The notes under the pieces: model-generated
What the model saw: the letters and a program-made list of their open reading frames with translations, nothing else
Database searches by the model: none
What the model was told of the DNA's origin: nothing
Position numbers and translations under genes: made by a program
Part shown: positions 62,716-64,000 of the stretch, one piece after another
Layout of the letters: the number at the start of each line of letters is the position of its first letter
Position numbering within the stretch: the stretch's first letter is position 1
NCBI GenBank assembly: GCA_050250815.1
Contig: JBFWNY010000005.1
Coordinates: 1 to 64,000, forward strand
Direction: 5' to 3'
DNA: 64,000 nucleotides
Origin: JAEUMD01 sp050250815
GTDB lineage: Bacteria; Pseudomonadota; Alphaproteobacteria; Rhizobiales; Hyphomicrobiaceae

Positions 62716-64000
62716 ATGACGGGCGACAAGCCGGGACGCAACGAGCTCCAGTCTTACTGGATGCCCTTTACCGCCAACCGCGCCTTCCGCGCGCAGCCGC
62801 GGCTGTTCGTCGGCGCCAGCGGCATGCACTACCTGACCCCGGACGGACGGCGGGTTCTGGACGCGACATCCGGCCTCTACTGTGTCAACGCCGGCCACGG
62901 GCATCCGCGCATCGTCGAGGCCATCAAGGCTGCGGCCGGTACGCTCGATTATGCTCCGGCCTTTCAGTTCGCCCATCCCGCCGCTTTCGAGCTGACGTCG
63001 CGGTTGACCCTGCTTGCCCCCAACGGGCTCGATCATGTGTTCCTCGCCTCTTCGGGCAGCGAAGCCATCGACACGGCTCTCAAGGTCGCCCTGTCTTACC
63101 ACCGCGCGCGCGGTGAAGGGCAGCGCACCCGGTTCATCGGCCGTGAGCGCGGCTATCACGGTGTCGGCTTCGGCGGCATCTCCGTGGGCGGCATGCCCGC
63201 CAATCGCAGGATGTTCGGCACGATGCTGGCCGGTGTCGATCACCTGCCCACCACGTATGACCGGGCGCATCAGGCGTTCTCGGCGGGCGAGCCCGAATGG
63301 GGGGGCCACCTCGCCGACGAGCTGACGCGCATCCTCACGCTCCACGATCCCTCCACGGTGGCCGCCGTCATCGTCGAACCGGTGGCCGGCTCCACGGGCT
63401 GCCTGCCGCCGCCCAAAGGCTACCTGGAGCGATTGCGCGCGATCACATCGGCGCACGGCATCCTGCTGATCTTTGACGAAGTCATCACGGCCTTTGGCCG
63501 GATCGGCCACGCGTTCGCTGCCGAGCGCTATGGGATACGCCCCGACATGATTGCGTTCGCCAAGGGCGTGACCAACGGGGCGGTGCCGCTGTCGGGCGTG
63601 CTGGTCTCGGCACAGATCCACGATGCGCACATGACCGGCCCGGAGCATTTGCCCGAACTGTTCCACGGCTACACGTACTCGGGCCACCCGCTTGGCGTTG
63701 CCGCCGGGCTTGCCACACTGGACGTCTACAGGGACGAAGACCTTTTCGCGCGTGCCAAGACGGGCGAGGCGCGCTTTGCCGAGCTGATGATGAGCCTCCG
63801 CTCGGCTCCGGGCGTGCTGGATATCCGGCCGGTCGGGCTGATGTGCGGGATCGATCTGGCGCCCGGCGCGGCGGGACCGGGGCACAGGGGCTTCGCAATC
63901 ATGGATCGGGCGTACCACGAGCACGACTTGTATATCCGGGTGGGACTCGACACGCTGATCGTGGCCCCGCCGCTGATCGCTACGACGGACGATCTGGAAC
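62716..64000 (+). CDS. Omega-amino acid:pyruvate aminotransferase (class III), cut by window end
   Basis: The visible 428 residues are a pyridoxal-phosphate class III aminotransferase. The pyridoxal lysine is Lys283 in FAKGVTNGAVPL, the ring-binding Asp254 is in LIFDEVITAFGR, and SSGSEAIDTALK and GYHGVGFGG bind the cofactor phosphate and substrate. The sequence type (ELQSYWMPFTANRAF start) is that of beta-alanine/omega-amino acid:pyruvate transaminases, which move amino groups to pyruvate to give alanine. ATG 62716 has GAGGACAGG upstream. About 15-25 residues should be missing beyond the window. Confidence 0.92.
   Translation, partial: MTGDKPGRNELQSYWMPFTANRAFRAQPRLFVGASGMHYLTPDGRRVLDATSGLYCVNAGHGHPRIVEAIKAAAGTLDYAPAFQFAHPAAFELTSRLTLLAPNGLDHVFLASSGSEAIDTALKVALSYHRARGEGQRTRFIGRERGYHGVGFGGISVGGMPANRRMFGTMLAGVDHLPTTYDRAHQAFSAGEPEWGGHLADELTRILTLHDPSTVAAVIVEPVAGSTGCLPPPKGYLERLRAITSAHGILLIFDEVITAFGRIGHAFAAERYGIRPDMIAFAKGVTNGAVPLSGVLVSAQIHDAHMTGPEHLPELFHGYTYSGHPLGVAAGLATLDVYRDEDLFARAKTGEARFAELMMSLRSAPGVLDIRPVGLMCGIDLAPGAAGPGHRGFAIMDRAYHEHDLYIRVGLDTLIVAPPLIATTDDLE

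Overview
The window is high-GC, densely packed chromosomal DNA from an alphaproteobacterium, most likely of the order Hyphomicrobiales. The evidence is a set of alphaproteobacterial marker families (GapR/DUF2312, RcdA/DUF1465, DUF1244, DUF1192, a zinc-free L31, bactofilin, a red-type form I RuBisCO with CbbX) together with Hyphomicrobiales-style gene neighbourhoods. I see no rRNA, tRNA, CRISPR array, insertion sequence or prophage. All large ORFs look intact.

Layout. 1-8.3 kb: a patatin-like lipoprotein, a small cytochrome c, a HerA-like ATPase, and the two subunits of adenosylcobalamin-dependent methylmalonyl-CoA mutase separated by a tiny membrane protein. 8.3-13.5 kb: a palindromic repeat, a Doc-type toxin with an AbrB-type antitoxin, oligoendopeptidase F, and an orphan NtrC-type sigma-54 activator. 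13.5-20.2 kb: an envelope region with a three-gene pilin/chaperone-like operon lacking an usher, two paralogous small secreted four-cysteine proteins, an L,D-transpeptidase and a DUF882 (M15-like) peptidase. 20.2-28.0 kb: OxyR, GapR, an MFS transporter, DUF1244, an N-formylglutamate amidohydrolase-family protein, a glycerate kinase, DUF1036 and pyruvate kinase. 28.0-36.9 kb: an exopolysaccharide/holdfast-like Wzx/Wzy-type locus (deacetylase, Wzz/GumC-like protein with a degenerate kinase domain, Wza-like lipoprotein, glycosyltransferase, initiating sugar-phosphate transferase, polymerase/ligase). 37.1-39.2 kb: HemN and a glutathione transferase.

39.3-51.8 kb is a nearly complete Calvin-Benson-Bassham operon read leftward, cbbF-cbbP-cbbT-pgk-cbbA-cbbL-cbbS-cbbX-rpe-thioredoxin-like-gph, controlled by divergent cbbR. 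It encodes most of CO2 fixation plus RuBisCO repair (CbbX) and 2-phosphoglycolate disposal (Gph). The glyceraldehyde-3-phosphate dehydrogenase gene is not in it. Glycerate kinase and pyruvate kinase, 11-13 kb away, could take photorespiratory glycerate to pyruvate.

51.8-64 kb: a large membrane protein of unknown function, an MsbA-like ABC exporter, L31, RcdA, DUF1192, a quinone oxidoreductase, a bactofilin carrying a cadherin/CSPG-like C-terminal domain, a HAD phosphatase, polyphosphate kinase 2, a degenerate SDR protein and an omega-aminotransferase cut by the window end.

The most unusual items are the twin four-cysteine secreted proteins with their neighbouring usher-less pilin-like operon, and the bactofilin-cadherin fusion. 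Next come the pseudokinase-like Wzz protein, a thioredoxin-like gene coupled to phosphoglycolate phosphatase inside the CO2-fixation operon, and a sigma-54-type promoter candidate in the polysaccharide locus.
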